A stretch of 64,000 bases of DNA. Origin: Terrimesophilobacter mesophilus. Lineage in GTDB: Bacteria; Actinomycetota; Actinomycetes; Actinomycetales; Microbacteriaceae. The DNA is taken from assembly GCF_014200375.1 (NCBI RefSeq), contig NZ_JACHBP010000001.1, positions 992,001-1,056,000 on the forward strand, in the 5' to 3' direction. The notes below the pieces were generated by a model. The model was not told the origin of the DNA. It made no database searches and saw nothing but the letters and a program-made list of their open reading frames with translations. The translations under genes were made by a program, and so were the position numbers. Shown one piece after another: positions 36,533 to 44,632 of this stretch; position 1 is the stretch's first letter, and each line of letters begins with the position of its first letter.

Positions 36533-37837
36533 TCACACTTTGGATCCGAGCACTCCGTCGGCAAGCAGGCGATCCTGCAGCCGGCGAAGGATGACAATGG
36601 TCTTCGTTTCGTCCAGTTGCACATCGTCGTACGTCAACGGTGTGCCCTTCTTGACCTCTCTCACCAGCGTGGCGCCATAGGTCAGACCGATGGGCAGTTC
36701 CTTGCCGGCCGCAGCCGTCACCGAGGAGACCGCGTCCCCGTAGACGTGCTCTCCTCCGATTCCATCGATGCGGTCCCCAACACCCAGGTCGCGCTTGGCC
36801 CGGGCCGTGACGTCCGCGTTCCACGCGACCGGTGCGAGCGAGCGCTGGCCGTCGATGATGATCTCTCCGATCGTCAGGATCGCCTCGATACTGGCCAGGT
36901 GGTACGGACGGTAGAAGGAGAAGTACGGTCCTGCGCCGAGCTTCAGGTAGCTGAGTTCGGCCTGGACCACCGGGTCATTCGCCTTCGCCGTGACGAAGAC
37001 GCCCGGCGCAACCGGACCGGTCGCGTAGTCGACGACGCCTACGCCGCCGAGCACGCCTCCGTCTTCGATCGGGATGAACGTCTCGTGGAGGGTGGGGACG
37101 GTGGATGCCGGACCGTTCATCGAACGGGTGCTCAACTGGAGGTCGGCCGCGTTCGCGAGCGCCGCCATCTCGATCATCGTCTTGGTGCCGTCCACGAAGC
37201 TGCACAGCATCCGGGGGTTCATCCCCTTGGCCTTCGCCTCCTCCGCCAGCATCGTCGGCGTGGCCTCGGGGTTCAGCGGATTGTTCTTGCCCTTGCCCGC
37301 GCACACCAGTTCGAGGCCGATGTCCCGAACGTATTCGACCAGCTTCAGGCACTCGACGGGCTCGTCTCCCCGGCATACCGTGTAGATGCTGCCGGTCTGG
37401 GCCGCGATGGATGCGAGCACGAGGCCCACCGTGACATCCGCCTCCACCGTCATGAGCGCGACGTGCTTTCCGGCCAGCAGCGACGAGAACGCCACCGCTG
37501 CGGCCACTTCCGGGACGCCGGAACACTCGATGATGAGGTCGAGAGGCAGTTTGGGCAGTGTGAGCGCGTCATCGACGACGACGTGTTCGCCACGGGCTAT
37601 CGCCTCGCTCAGCGCGTCGATGTCGTCATTCTTGACGACATCGTGGATGCCCGCGTTGCCCAGGGCGGCGATCGCCCGGTCCACTGCGACATCCGCCACC
37701 GCGGTCATGTGCACGCCGGGCAGCCGTGCGATCTGAACTATGAATCCCGAACCCATCTGGCCCGCGCCCACGAGGCCGACGCGTACGGGGCGCCCGGTGT
37801 CCTTCTGCCGGGCCAGAAGCCGTTGAGTGTATTCCAT
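36533..37837 (-). CDS. COG4091-type dehydrogenase: homoserine-dehydrogenase-like NAD domain plus SAF domain
   Basis: 434 aa from the ATG at 37837 (GATGAGGATG ribosome-binding site). The N-terminal Rossmann domain has GAGQMG (24-29) and a central catalytic-domain region resembling homoserine dehydrogenase (IIECSGVPEVAAAVAFSSLLAGKHVALM; CAGKGKNNPLNPEA). The C-terminal SAF-like domain (about 350-434, GDRIDGIGGEHVYG ... LDETKTIVILRRLQD) is characteristic. Proteins of this type recur beside glucitol-type PTS genes and SorC regulators, suggesting a polyol-phosphate or sugar-acid dehydrogenase; a true homoserine dehydrogenase is unlikely. First gene of its operon. Confidence 0.82.
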   Translation of the reverse strand: MEYTQRLLARQKDTGRPVRVGLVGAGQMGSGFIVQIARLPGVHMTAVADVAVDRAIAALGNAGIHDVVKNDDIDALSEAIARGEHVVVDDALTLPKLPLDLIIECSGVPEVAAAVAFSSLLAGKHVALMTVEADVTVGLVLASIAAQTGSIYTVCRGDEPVECLKLVEYVRDIGLELVCAGKGKNNPLNPEATPTMLAEEAKAKGMNPRMLCSFVDGTKTMIEMAALANAADLQLSTRSMNGPASTVPTLHETFIPIEDGGVLGGVGVVDYATGPVAPGVFVTAKANDPVVQAELSYLKLGAGPYFSFYRPYHLASIEAILTIGEIIIDGQRSLAPVAWNADVTARAKRDLGVGDRIDGIGGEHVYGDAVSSVTAAAGKELPIGLTYGATLVREVKKGTPLTYDDVQLDETKTIVILRRLQDRLLADGVLGSKV

Positions 37838-37869
37838 GACATCCTCATCAATCGTCGATCTTCCACCAC

Positions 37870-37911
37870 TGTGCACATTTGTGAGTATCATTGATCACGT
37901 TTGTGATCCAA
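37870..37911 (-). promoter_or_regulatory. Promoter and tandem operators of the dehydrogenase-HPr operon
   Basis: On the minus strand TTGGAT (37911-37906), 16 bp and GATACT (37889-37884) form the promoter. CACGTTTGTG (37896-37905) sits between these hexamers and CACATTTGTG (37874-37883) just after the -10. The two palindromic sites are exactly 22 bp apart, two helical turns. TGTGCACAT (37870-37878), overlapping the second, recurs before the EIIC gene. This fits repression by the SorC protein. Confidence 0.65.
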
Positions 37912-38002
37912 GTATGCACTCAAATTCCGGGTAAGCCAAGTCTCGGACCCCGAGTTCATCGTCCACGGACCGGATCAGGGCGACCCGCGCGCACTGAATC
38001 GC

Positions 38003-38401
38003 TCAGGATGCGGATCTGGATGACTGGCGCGCCGCCACCGTGCGGTACTGCTTCAGGGCGTACTCGATGGCCTCGGCGAGCTTCTTCTCGTTCGCCCGCT
38101 TGGGTGCAGAAGAGATGGGGCCCAACAGTTCGTCCCTGGCGTGGAACCTGGCGAAGATCGTGACACCGACCATCGCCTCAGCCGCGACAATGCGCTTGGT
38201 GATCGAATCGACGACCAGGAGCACGACGGCCCCACGAGTCCAGCCCTTGCCTCGACCGGACACCAGGACCAGGTCCTGGCGACTCTCATACCTGGCGGTC
38301 AATCGCCGGGTCGCCGCAGCGTAGTTGCGGTGCTGGATGTAGCTCAGCAGGCCGCCCAGCAGCAGCGCCCCGAGTAGAAGAAGTGCGAATCCATTGTCCA
38401 C
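38003..38401 (-). CDS. gutM: Glucitol operon activator protein GutM
   Basis: 132 aa. One N-terminal transmembrane helix (about 4-22) precedes the conserved GutM domain (ARYESRQDLVLVSGRGKGWTRGAVVLLVVD ... VGVTIFARFHARDELLG). GutM accompanies glucitol-type PTS in enterics and Gram-positives, where it is needed for full expression or activity by a poorly understood mechanism. The GTG start immediately follows the EIIA stop. It is the last gene of the EIIC-EIIBC-EIIA-GutM operon. Confidence 0.88.
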   Translation of the reverse strand: MDNGFALLLLGALLLGGLLSYIQHRNYAAATRRLTARYESRQDLVLVSGRGKGWTRGAVVLLVVDSITKRIVAAEAMVGVTIFARFHARDELLGPISSAPKRANEKKLAEAIEYALKQYRTVAARQSSRSAS

Positions 38402-38779
38402 TTACCGACCTCCCGACCGGATCTCGATGGTCTCCCCGATGGTGGGGACAGTGAGCGCACCCGTCGCCAGGACGGCGCCGGGCAGCGGATCCTGCCCCTC
38501 CTCCGGATTGACGTAGACCACCATGTGCCCAAGGCTACGCAGATTCTCGCCCGCGATCGCGCCAACCGCATCGAGAGTGACGGTTGAAGCCCCCACCCGC
38601 AGCACGTCCCCTGGTGCAGGGTCGCGCTGCGGGTCAGAATCCATCACCCTGTGCACGATGCTGACTTCCGCCAGTTCGTCAGGGCACGGCTCCGCGAAGA
38701 AGATCGCGACACCGCCTTCCAGCATCTCCGCGACGTCGACTCCGATCGAGACGACTTCGCTGCGAAAGTATGGATTCAT
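38402..38779 (-). CDS. srlB: PTS glucitol/sorbitol-family EIIA
   Basis: 125 aa, single EIIA-gut domain. His43 (IVHRVM) lies at the position of the phosphorylated histidine of E. coli SrlB, and LGHMVVYVN (His85) is also conserved. It accepts phosphate from HPr and passes it to EIIB. It lies 32 bp downstream of EIIBC. Confidence 0.9.
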   Translation of the reverse strand: MNPYFRSEVVSIGVDVAEMLEGGVAIFFAEPCPDELAEVSIVHRVMDSDPQRDPAPGDVLRVGASTVTLDAVGAIAGENLRSLGHMVVYVNPEEGQDPLPGAVLATGALTVPTIGETIEIRSGGR

Positions 38780-38811
38780 GGGGAACTTCAGTCCTTTTCT
38801 TCAGCCGTGCG

Positions 38812-39870
38812 TCAGACGATGAGCAGGAAGCTGGCCACCCAGGCGATCACAACCGCCATGGGCGAGGTGATCATCCGCGAGAACAGCACAGCCGGCACAC
38901 CGACGGCAACCGTTTCCGGCTTCGCTTCACCGAGCGCCAGTCCGACCGGGACGAAGTCACAGCCGACCTGGCCGTCGATGGCGAACAGCGTGGGGAGCGC
39001 ATACGGGATCGGCAGTGCACCGATCGCGATCTGCGTACCCATGAGCACACCGATGACCTGCGCGATGGCTGCTCCTGGTCCCAGAATAGGCGACAGGAAC
39101 GGCAATCCGGTGATGACCCCGAGCAGGATCAGGCCCCACGGCGAGGACGCCAGCGGCGTGACGACGGTGGCGATCCAGTTGGACAGACCCGTGTAGGTCA
39201 CGAATCCGATCAGAAGGCTCACATACGCCATGAACGGAAGGATGGTCTGCAGCGTCAACTGGATGGCCTGCCGCCCTGAGGACAACAGCGTGTTGATGAT
39301 GTTTCCGACGACCGCACCGAACGAGACGGTGACCCGGGAGAAGAATCCCATCACGCCGCCCTGCTTCGGCTGTCCGGACTGAGCACTCGTGCTCATGCCG
39401 TGCAGTTTCTCGCCCCCGGAACCCGGAAGCTTCGGTCCACCGCTGCCGGCAGCCATCGCGGCGTTGCCTGCCATCGCGTCGGCCATGACGGCGTCCGCGA
39501 GAACGACATTGGCCGGCTTGACGGCGGAGACGAACACATCCTCGGTGATGTACTTGGCCAGCGGGCCCGAGGGCTCACCGGGGAACACATCGATCGTGAG
39601 CATCCGCTTGCGGGGATACACGCCGATGCGCGCCGTGCCACCGCAGTTGATGACCACGGCGAGCACGTTCTCCTCCGGGACACTCGTCGTGAACCCGTCC
39701 ACCGCCTGGACACCGGTGAGCTCGGCGATCTTCGCCGCAACCGGGTGGATTCCGCCACCGGTCACCGAGAGGACCACGTTCTTCTCATCGGAGGGCTCCA
39801 GGAGCAGTCCTGGGCCCCAGCCGCCACTGCCGGCGCTGACAAAGACGCTCTTGTACTTGTCGTCAGCCAT
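38812..39870 (-). CDS. srlE: PTS glucitol/sorbitol-family EIIBC
   Basis: 352 aa. The N-terminal EIIB domain carries the phosphorylatable cysteine in VVINCGG (Cys76), followed by YPRKRM and EPSGPLAKYITEDVF. A Gly/Ser-rich linker (about 165-185) leads to the EIIC half with about four transmembrane helices (TILPFMAYVSLLIGFVTYTG; GPGAAIAQVIGVLMGTQIAIGALP; VGCDFVPVGLALGEA). It forms the membrane translocator together with the separately encoded EIIC2, as in the sorbitol system. A 3-bp gap separates it from EIIC. Confidence 0.92.
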   Translation of the reverse strand: MADDKYKSVFVSAGSGGWGPGLLLEPSDEKNVVLSVTGGGIHPVAAKIAELTGVQAVDGFTTSVPEENVLAVVINCGGTARIGVYPRKRMLTIDVFPGEPSGPLAKYITEDVFVSAVKPANVVLADAVMADAMAGNAAMAAGSGGPKLPGSGGEKLHGMSTSAQSGQPKQGGVMGFFSRVTVSFGAVVGNIINTLLSSGRQAIQLTLQTILPFMAYVSLLIGFVTYTGLSNWIATVVTPLASSPWGLILLGVITGLPFLSPILGPGAAIAQVIGVLMGTQIAIGALPIPYALPTLFAIDGQVGCDFVPVGLALGEAKPETVAVGVPAVLFSRMITSPMAVVIAWVASFLLIV

Positions 39871-39873
39871 GAT

Positions 39874-40566
39874 CTACGCCATCCCTTCTGCAGTAGCAAC
39901 GGTCTTCTTCTTGGGTGTGCGGACATTCGCCTTCGCGAACGCCTTGTCGTACTCGTCGAAGACCTCGGTGAGGCCACCACGACGAATCATCAACCGGGTG
40001 ATCCACTCGGTCACCATCCCGCGGATGAAGATCACGACGATGCCGACGATGAAGTACAGGAGTGCCAGAGTCGCGTACTGCTTCTCCGTTCCCGCCTTGA
40101 GGACACCGGCAGCAACCCCCGCCCACACGAAGATCTCTCCCGCGTTGGCGTGAGGGAAGAACGCGGTGACCGGGTGGACGAACGATACAGCCGAGTCGTA
40201 GAAGGCCGGCTTCTGCCGCTCCGGGAGGTAGATCCCGAACGCGTAGCATGCCGGGTTCGTGAGCATGATGACCGCAATGATCGGCATGATCGTGTACCGG
40301 GTGATCGCGTATCGTGCGGACCACTGGATCGCCCCGGTCATGCGCTCCTCGCCGACCCACGTGGTGATCGCATACATGAGCGTCAGCAGCACGATCAGGA
40401 GCGGGAGGATCCCGGTGATCAAGCCCATGAGTGCGTTACCGGAGGCAGTGAAGAGGCCAATGAAGTGGGTCGAGACCCAGACCAGGCCCTGCATGATCGG
40501 GTTGTCCCCCGCTGGTACGGGGGGTGAATCAGCCATATGTACGAATATGGCCAGCGTGCTGTTCAT
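39874..40566 (-). CDS. srlA: PTS glucitol/sorbitol-family EIIC
   Basis: 230 aa from the ATG at 40566, preceded by GAAAGGTG; an upstream in-frame extension to 40668 crosses the operator region and is rejected. It holds several hydrophobic helices including LITGILPLLIVLLTLMYAI and MPIIAVIMLTNPACYAFGIYLPE. The conserved FFPHANAGEIFVWAGV segment is typical of SrlA. It is about 40 residues longer than E. coli SrlA, mostly a charged C-terminal tail. First gene of the transporter operon. Confidence 0.9.
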   Translation of the reverse strand: MNSTLAIFVHMADSPPVPAGDNPIMQGLVWVSTHFIGLFTASGNALMGLITGILPLLIVLLTLMYAITTWVGEERMTGAIQWSARYAITRYTIMPIIAVIMLTNPACYAFGIYLPERQKPAFYDSAVSFVHPVTAFFPHANAGEIFVWAGVAAGVLKAGTEKQYATLALLYFIVGIVVIFIRGMVTEWITRLMIRRGGLTEVFDEYDKAFAKANVRTPKKKTVATAEGMA

Positions 40567-40670
40567 CGGACACCTTTCTCGTCTGGGCACCATGACCCGC
40601 GCCAAGTCGACCAGCATCAGCACCGAACCGCGGCACCTTTGCCAACCGCTATGAGGACTAATCTGCACCT

Positions 40671-40698
40671 ATGTGCACATCTTCGGCACACTAGTGTG
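40671..40698 (-). promoter_or_regulatory. Palindromic operators before the PTS transporter operon
   Basis: ATGTGCACAT (40671-40680) and CACACTAGTGTG (40687-40698) are both perfect palindromes, centred 17 bp apart and about 105 bp upstream of the EIIC start. The 9-mer TGTGCACAT is shared with the dehydrogenase operon promoter and the CACAC/GTGTG half-sites with the ptsI promoter. A clear -10/-35 could not be assigned. Confidence 0.55.
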
Positions 40699-40784
40699 TT
40701 GAATGTCTACCAGTGATCGCGGCGCGGCGCAATAGACACGGCGGTCGTCTTCCGCCTGGTGTGCCGAGCGGTCTGAACTCGGCG

Positions 40785-40840
40785 GGTGAGCTCGCCGGGG
40801 TGAGCTCAGCGGGGTGAGCTCAGCGGGGTGAGCTCAGCGG
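40785..40840. repeat. Four tandem copies of a 14-bp repeat at the end of ptsI
   Basis: GGTGAGCTCAGCGG is repeated at 40799-40812, 40813-40826 and 40827-40840 exactly, with a first copy (GGTGAGCTCGCCGG) at 40785-40798 differing at two bases. The last copy overlaps the ptsI stop codon (40834-40836). Each unit contains GAGCTC, so paired copies could form alternative hairpins that act as a terminator. The rest of 40699-40784 shows nothing recognisable. Confidence 0.8.
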
Positions 40841-42501
40841 GCGGCGCCCAGGACTGCCGCGAGCGCATCCTCGGCATTGTCGGCCGCAAGCGCCAGCCGG
40901 GCGAATTCCTTCGCCTGCGCAAGGGTGTGCCGGGACAACTCGTCCCTGACGTCCGCGAGCGCTGCAGCGGACATCGACAGCGAGGTCACGCCGAGACCGA
41001 CGAGGACGACGGCCAGGAGCGGCTCCGCAGCCGCTTCACCGCACACTCCCACCGGTTTGTGCAGGGCGGCTCCGGCAGAACCGACCTCCGCGATGAGGCG
41101 GAGCACCGCAGGATGCCATGCGCTCTGGAACGACGCGAGCGAGCCCTGGAGACGGTCGGCCGCGAGCGTGTACTGCGTCAGGTCATTCGTGCCGATGCTC
41201 GCGAAGTCGCTGACCGCAAGGATTCGATCCGCCAGGATCGCGCTCGAGGGCACCTCGACCATGATGCCGACCGACTTCAGGTCGAACTCCCGCGCGATGG
41301 CGCTGAACGACCTGGCCTCCTCGACCGTCGCGACCATGGGCGCCATGACCCAGGCGTCCGCCTCGGTCTGGCCGGCAGCTCCGGCGATCGCCTGCAGCTG
41401 GCTGCGCAGGATCCCCTCATTGGCCAGAAGCGCCCTGATCCCGCGTTGACCCAATGCCGGGTTCTGTTCCGCCTCGCTGTTCAGGAACTCGAGCGGTTTG
41501 TCTGCGCCGGCGTCCAACAGGCGGATGACCACCTTCTGGCCCGGGAACGCTGTGAGGACCTTCGTATAGGCGGCTTGCTGCTCCTCCACTGACGGCGCGG
41601 CCGTGGCCCCGAAGAAGAGGAACTCCGTGCGGAACAGGCCCACCCCTTCCGCTCCGTACTTCACAGCCTCGTCCACGCCGTCCACCGAACCGATGTTGGC
41701 GAGAAGTGAGATCGGCGTCGCATCCGCAAGGGCGCCAGGAGTCGCCGGCCGCGCTCGCTGCGCCGCACGCTCCTCCATCGCCGCGGTTGCCGCCTTCTGC
41801 TCCGACTCGGACGGAGACACCGTGACGGCGCCCTTGGCCGCGTCGACGATGACCAGGTCGCCGTCAGCGATCGACTGGGCGTCCGCGACCGCCACGAGCG
41901 CGACGATGCCCTTCTCGCGGGCAAGGATGGCCGTGTGCGATGTCGGGCCGCCCTCCGTCGTCACGAAGGCCAACACCGTGGTGAGGTCGAGGGTGACGGT
42001 GTCGGCGGGGGCCAGGTCTCGTGCGACCAGGACGAACGGCGTCTCGGACTCCGGGATCCCTGGCGCCGCGACCCCCCGCGCGTACGCGATCGTTCTCTGC
42101 ATCACGTCGTCGATATCGCTGACCCGCTCCGCGAGATAGGAGTCCAGTCCGGCCACGATCGCGCGGAAGGACGAGAAGCTCTCGAAGATCGCCCGGGCGG
42201 CCGTCTTACCGGCCATGACCAGTCTGGACACGTCTTCGTGCACGGATGGGTCCTCCGCCATGAGCGACTGGGCATCCAGGATCTCGCGCGCAGCACCGAC
42301 GGCCTGCTCACCGCGTGAGCGGATGAACGCTGCCGTCTCCTCGAGCGCGCCGACGGCACAGGACAACTCCTCCGCGGCAGTCCGAGCGCTGGGGATGTCC
42401 ACCGGTTCCGGCAGCGGGTCCGGCATCCGCCGGACGACGCCCATGGCCGTACCATTGCCGATTCCCATGCCCGACAGCTGCGCGTGCGCTCCCTTGCCCA
42501 T
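40834..42501 (-). CDS. ptsI: Phosphoenolpyruvate-protein phosphotransferase (EI)
   Basis: 555 aa. The phospho-histidine site TTEGGPTSHTAILA (His189) and the C-terminal PEP-binding TIM barrel are intact (GVGLFRTEFLF; GTNDLTQYTLAADR; the catalytic cysteine in VGVCGE). EI starts the PTS chain by moving phosphate from PEP to HPr. It is transcribed on its own from a promoter that also carries a CACAC/GTGTG palindrome. Its presence here, with HPr, makes the cluster self-sufficient for PTS phosphorylation. Confidence 0.95.
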   Translation of the reverse strand: MGKGAHAQLSGMGIGNGTAMGVVRRMPDPLPEPVDIPSARTAAEELSCAVGALEETAAFIRSRGEQAVGAAREILDAQSLMAEDPSVHEDVSRLVMAGKTAARAIFESFSSFRAIVAGLDSYLAERVSDIDDVMQRTIAYARGVAAPGIPESETPFVLVARDLAPADTVTLDLTTVLAFVTTEGGPTSHTAILAREKGIVALVAVADAQSIADGDLVIVDAAKGAVTVSPSESEQKAATAAMEERAAQRARPATPGALADATPISLLANIGSVDGVDEAVKYGAEGVGLFRTEFLFFGATAAPSVEEQQAAYTKVLTAFPGQKVVIRLLDAGADKPLEFLNSEAEQNPALGQRGIRALLANEGILRSQLQAIAGAAGQTEADAWVMAPMVATVEEARSFSAIAREFDLKSVGIMVEVPSSAILADRILAVSDFASIGTNDLTQYTLAADRLQGSLASFQSAWHPAVLRLIAEVGSAGAALHKPVGVCGEAAAEPLLAVVLVGLGVTSLSMSAAALADVRDELSRHTLAQAKEFARLALAADNAEDALAAVLGAAR

Positions 42502-42641
42502 GTGGCCTTTCCGGTGCGGTTCATCGTGGAAAGACGCATGGATCGCCGCGACCGACCGGTCACGGACCAGTCATGTCCCCGGATGGTTGCCCGGTCGACC
42601 CACTCCGATGATCGTCACCTTTTACAGTGCTACTTGCATAA

Positions 42642-42652
42642 GTGTGACACAC
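42642..42652 (-). promoter_or_regulatory. ptsI promoter region with GTGTG-A-CACAC palindrome
   Basis: GTGTGACACAC at 42642-42652 is a perfect palindrome in the 250-bp gap upstream of ptsI. On the minus strand a weak -35 (TGTCAC), 17 bp and TGTAAA may form the promoter overlapping it. The half-sites match those before EIIC, so common SorC control is plausible. Elsewhere in 42502-42751 nothing more was recognised. Confidence 0.5.
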
Positions 42653-42751
42653 ACGAGGCCGTGGGCGATCAGAGCGGTGACGCTCCCCACGGCTCATGGG
42701 CGTGCGTCAACACTCCCGAACGGACGGTCGGGAGAACTGGACCGGCAATGA

Positions 42752-43234
42752 TCAGGAAGCGAGAACCTCGTCGAGAACGGTGGATGCCTTCTCTTCGTCG
42801 GTCTTCTCCGCCAGCGCGAGCTCGGAGATGAGAATCTGGCGTGCTTTCGCGAGCATCCGCTTCTCGCCGGCCGAGAGACCGCGGTCCTGATCGCGACGCC
42901 ACAGGTCGCGCACCACTTCGGACACCTTGATGACGTCGCCCGACGCGAGCTTCTCGAGGTTCGCCTTGTAGCGGCGCGACCAGTTGGTCGGCTCCTCGGT
43001 GAACGGTGCGCGAAGCACCTCGAAGACCTTGTCGAGACCTTCGCGGCCGATGACGTCACGAACGCCGACGAGGTCGACATTGTCGGCCGGAACCTCGATC
43101 GTGAGATCGCCCTGGGTGACGTTGAGTTTCAGGTAGAGCTTTTCTTCACCTCGAACGGTCCTCTTCTTGACCTCAGTGATGGTGGCAGCCCCGTGATGGG
43201 GGTAAACGACAGTCTCGCCGACTTCGAAAAGCAT
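42752..43234 (-). CDS. carD: CarD-family transcriptional regulator
   Basis: 160 aa from the ATG at 43234, the exact family length; the frame continues upstream without coding signs. The N-terminal RNA-polymerase-interacting domain ([17 protein letters not shown]) and the C-terminal helical DNA-binding domain ([14 protein letters not shown] ... [23 protein letters not shown]) are clear. CarD binds the polymerase beta lobe and stabilises open complexes, mainly at rRNA and housekeeping promoters. TAAACT at 43266-43261 on the minus strand is a probable -10. Confidence 0.95.
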   Translation of the reverse strand: MLFEVGETVVYPHHGAATITEVKKRTVRGEEKLYLKLNVTQGDLTIEVPADNVDLVGVRDVIGREGLDKVFEVLRAPFTEEPTNWSRRYKANLEKLASGDVIKVSEVVRDLWRRDQDRGLSAGEKRMLAKARQILISELALAEKTDEEKASTVLDEVLAS

Positions 43235-43464
43235 TGATTGGGCTCCATTCCGCGACCAACAGTTTACCACAGGGCCACCGACGACCCCAGGGGTCGAAAT
43301 GGGCCGTGAGCGGTCGCGCGGCGGTGGCCGCCAGGACCTGCGACAGCCTCGACGTCAGGTGCGCCAGCGCCCTCTCGCGGCCCGCCGGCGCTAGGCTAAA
43401 CTCGCAATTGAGTTCCTGTGGTCCATCGCCCGGGAGCGACACCGGTCAACCCTCGGAGGATTCT

Positions 43465-43950
43465 GTGAAAGCACGTCTTGCTGCGAGCGCCGTTCTCGTC
43501 GCGCTACTGGTGGGCGGAACGACCGGATGCACATTCCTCACCCCGCAGGCGACCTCGCACATGTACGACGCGAGCGACGGAATCGGAACGACCCTGGGCG
43601 ACATCCGCGTCAACAACGCGCTCCTCGTGACGGAGGACGGCCAGAACGCGAGCCTCCTCATCAACCTCGACAACACCTCCGCGTTCGGCGTGCAGGTCTC
43701 GATCCAGTACGAGAACACCCAGAAGCAGAAAGTCAACGAGAGCATCTACGTGAACGGCGACTCGGTCGCCCACGTGGGCGGGCCGGATGCCACGAAGCTC
43801 GTCCTCAGCGGGATCGATGCGCCCGCCGGCAGCCTCTTCCCGGTCTTCCTCCAGTACGGCGACGTGACCGGCAAACAGCTCTACCTGCCCGTGCTCGCGC
43901 CGAACGGCGAGTACGCGGGGCTCGAACCCACCGCGACGCCGACCCCGTGA
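43465..43950 (+). CDS. Small predicted lipoprotein
   Basis: 161 aa from a GTG at 43465 with a CGGAGGA ribosome-binding site. The signal peptide ends in GTTGC (Cys22). The mature part is a beta-rich domain (IRVNNALLVTEDGQNASLLINLDN ... YGDVTGKQLYLPVL) of the kind seen in secreted actinobacterial lipoproteins, possibly DUF4352 or copper-chaperone-like, though no metal ligands are evident. It ends 1 bp before the convergent regX3 stop. Function unknown. The 230-bp gap upstream holds the divergent carD promoter. Confidence 0.75.
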   Translation: MKARLAASAVLVALLVGGTTGCTFLTPQATSHMYDASDGIGTTLGDIRVNNALLVTEDGQNASLLINLDNTSAFGVQVSIQYENTQKQKVNESIYVNGDSVAHVGGPDATKLVLSGIDAPAGSLFPVFLQYGDVTGKQLYLPVLAPNGEYAGLEPTATPTP

Positions 43951-43951
43951 C

Positions 43952-44632
43952 TCAGCCGTCGAAGCGGTAGCCGAGTCCGCGAACCGTGACGACCATGACC
44001 GGCTTCGACGGGTCGCGCTCGATGCGGTTCCGGATGCGCTTGACGTGCACGTCGAGGGTCTTGGTGTCGCCGAAGTAGTCCGAGCCCCACACGCGGTCGA
44101 TGAGCTGCCCGCGGGTGAGCACCCGGCCGGCATTGCGCAGCAGCACCTCGAGGAGCTCGAACTCCTTGAGCGGCATCGTGATCTCCTGGCCCCTGACCTC
44201 GACGGTGTGGCGCTCCAGATCCATCCGTACGTCAGCCGCGGTGAGCACCGCGTCCGGAGCATCGTCCAGGTCGAGCCTGCGCCGCTGGACGGCCCGGATG
44301 CGCGCGAGCAGCTCCCGGGTCGAGTACGGCTTGGTCACGTAGTCGTCGGCGCCGAGCTCGAGTCCGACGACGATGTCCACCTCGCTGTCCTTCGCGGTCA
44401 GCATGATGATCGGCACAGTGGATACCGCCCGAATCTGCCGGCACACCTCCGTACCCGGGAATCCGGGAAGCATCAGGTCGAGCAGAATGAGGTCCGCCCC
44501 TTCGCGCTCGAACGCGGCGACAGCCGAGGGCCCATCGGCCGCGATCGTCGTGCGGTAGCCCTCGCGTTCGAGCAGGAACGCGAGAGGTTCGCTCAGCGAA
44601 CGCTCGTCCTCGACGATCAGGATGTGGTTCAC
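43952..44632 (-). CDS. regX3: Response regulator RegX3-like (OmpR family)
   Basis: 226 aa from the GTG at 44632, which overlaps the kinase stop (GTGA). The receiver has Glu8/Asp9, phospho-acceptor Asp52 (LILLDLMLPG) and the KPYS lysine. The winged helix begins at about 130 (VRGQEITMPLKEFELLEVLL) and ends VVTVRGLGYRFDG. The order gpmA, senX3, regX3 and the neighbouring phoU match the actinobacterial phosphate-starvation system, so it probably activates pst and phoU through the PHO-box repeats described below. Confidence 0.9.
   Translation of the reverse strand: MNHILIVEDERSLSEPLAFLLEREGYRTTIAADGPSAVAAFEREGADLILLDLMLPGFPGTEVCRQIRAVSTVPIIMLTAKDSEVDIVVGLELGADDYVTKPYSTRELLARIRAVQRRRLDLDDAPDAVLTAADVRMDLERHTVEVRGQEITMPLKEFELLEVLLRNAGRVLTRGQLIDRVWGSDYFGDTKTLDVHVKRIRNRIERDPSKPVMVVTVRGLGYRFDG

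Noticed and set aside
36533..37837. Homoserine dehydrogenase
   Set aside because: The NAD domain is related, but the C-terminal SAF-like domain and the PTS context place it in COG4091; threonine/methionine biosynthetic neighbours are absent.
38003..40566. Calling the PTS a sorbitol transporter with certainty
   Set aside because: The EII proteins are of the glucitol family, but the expected sorbitol-6-phosphate dehydrogenase is missing and the partner enzymes are unusual, so the substrate is left open.
40567..40668. Extended N-terminus of EIIC
   Set aside because: The in-frame extension runs towards the palindromic operator region, lacks membrane character and ignores the good GAAAGGTG ribosome-binding site at 40566.
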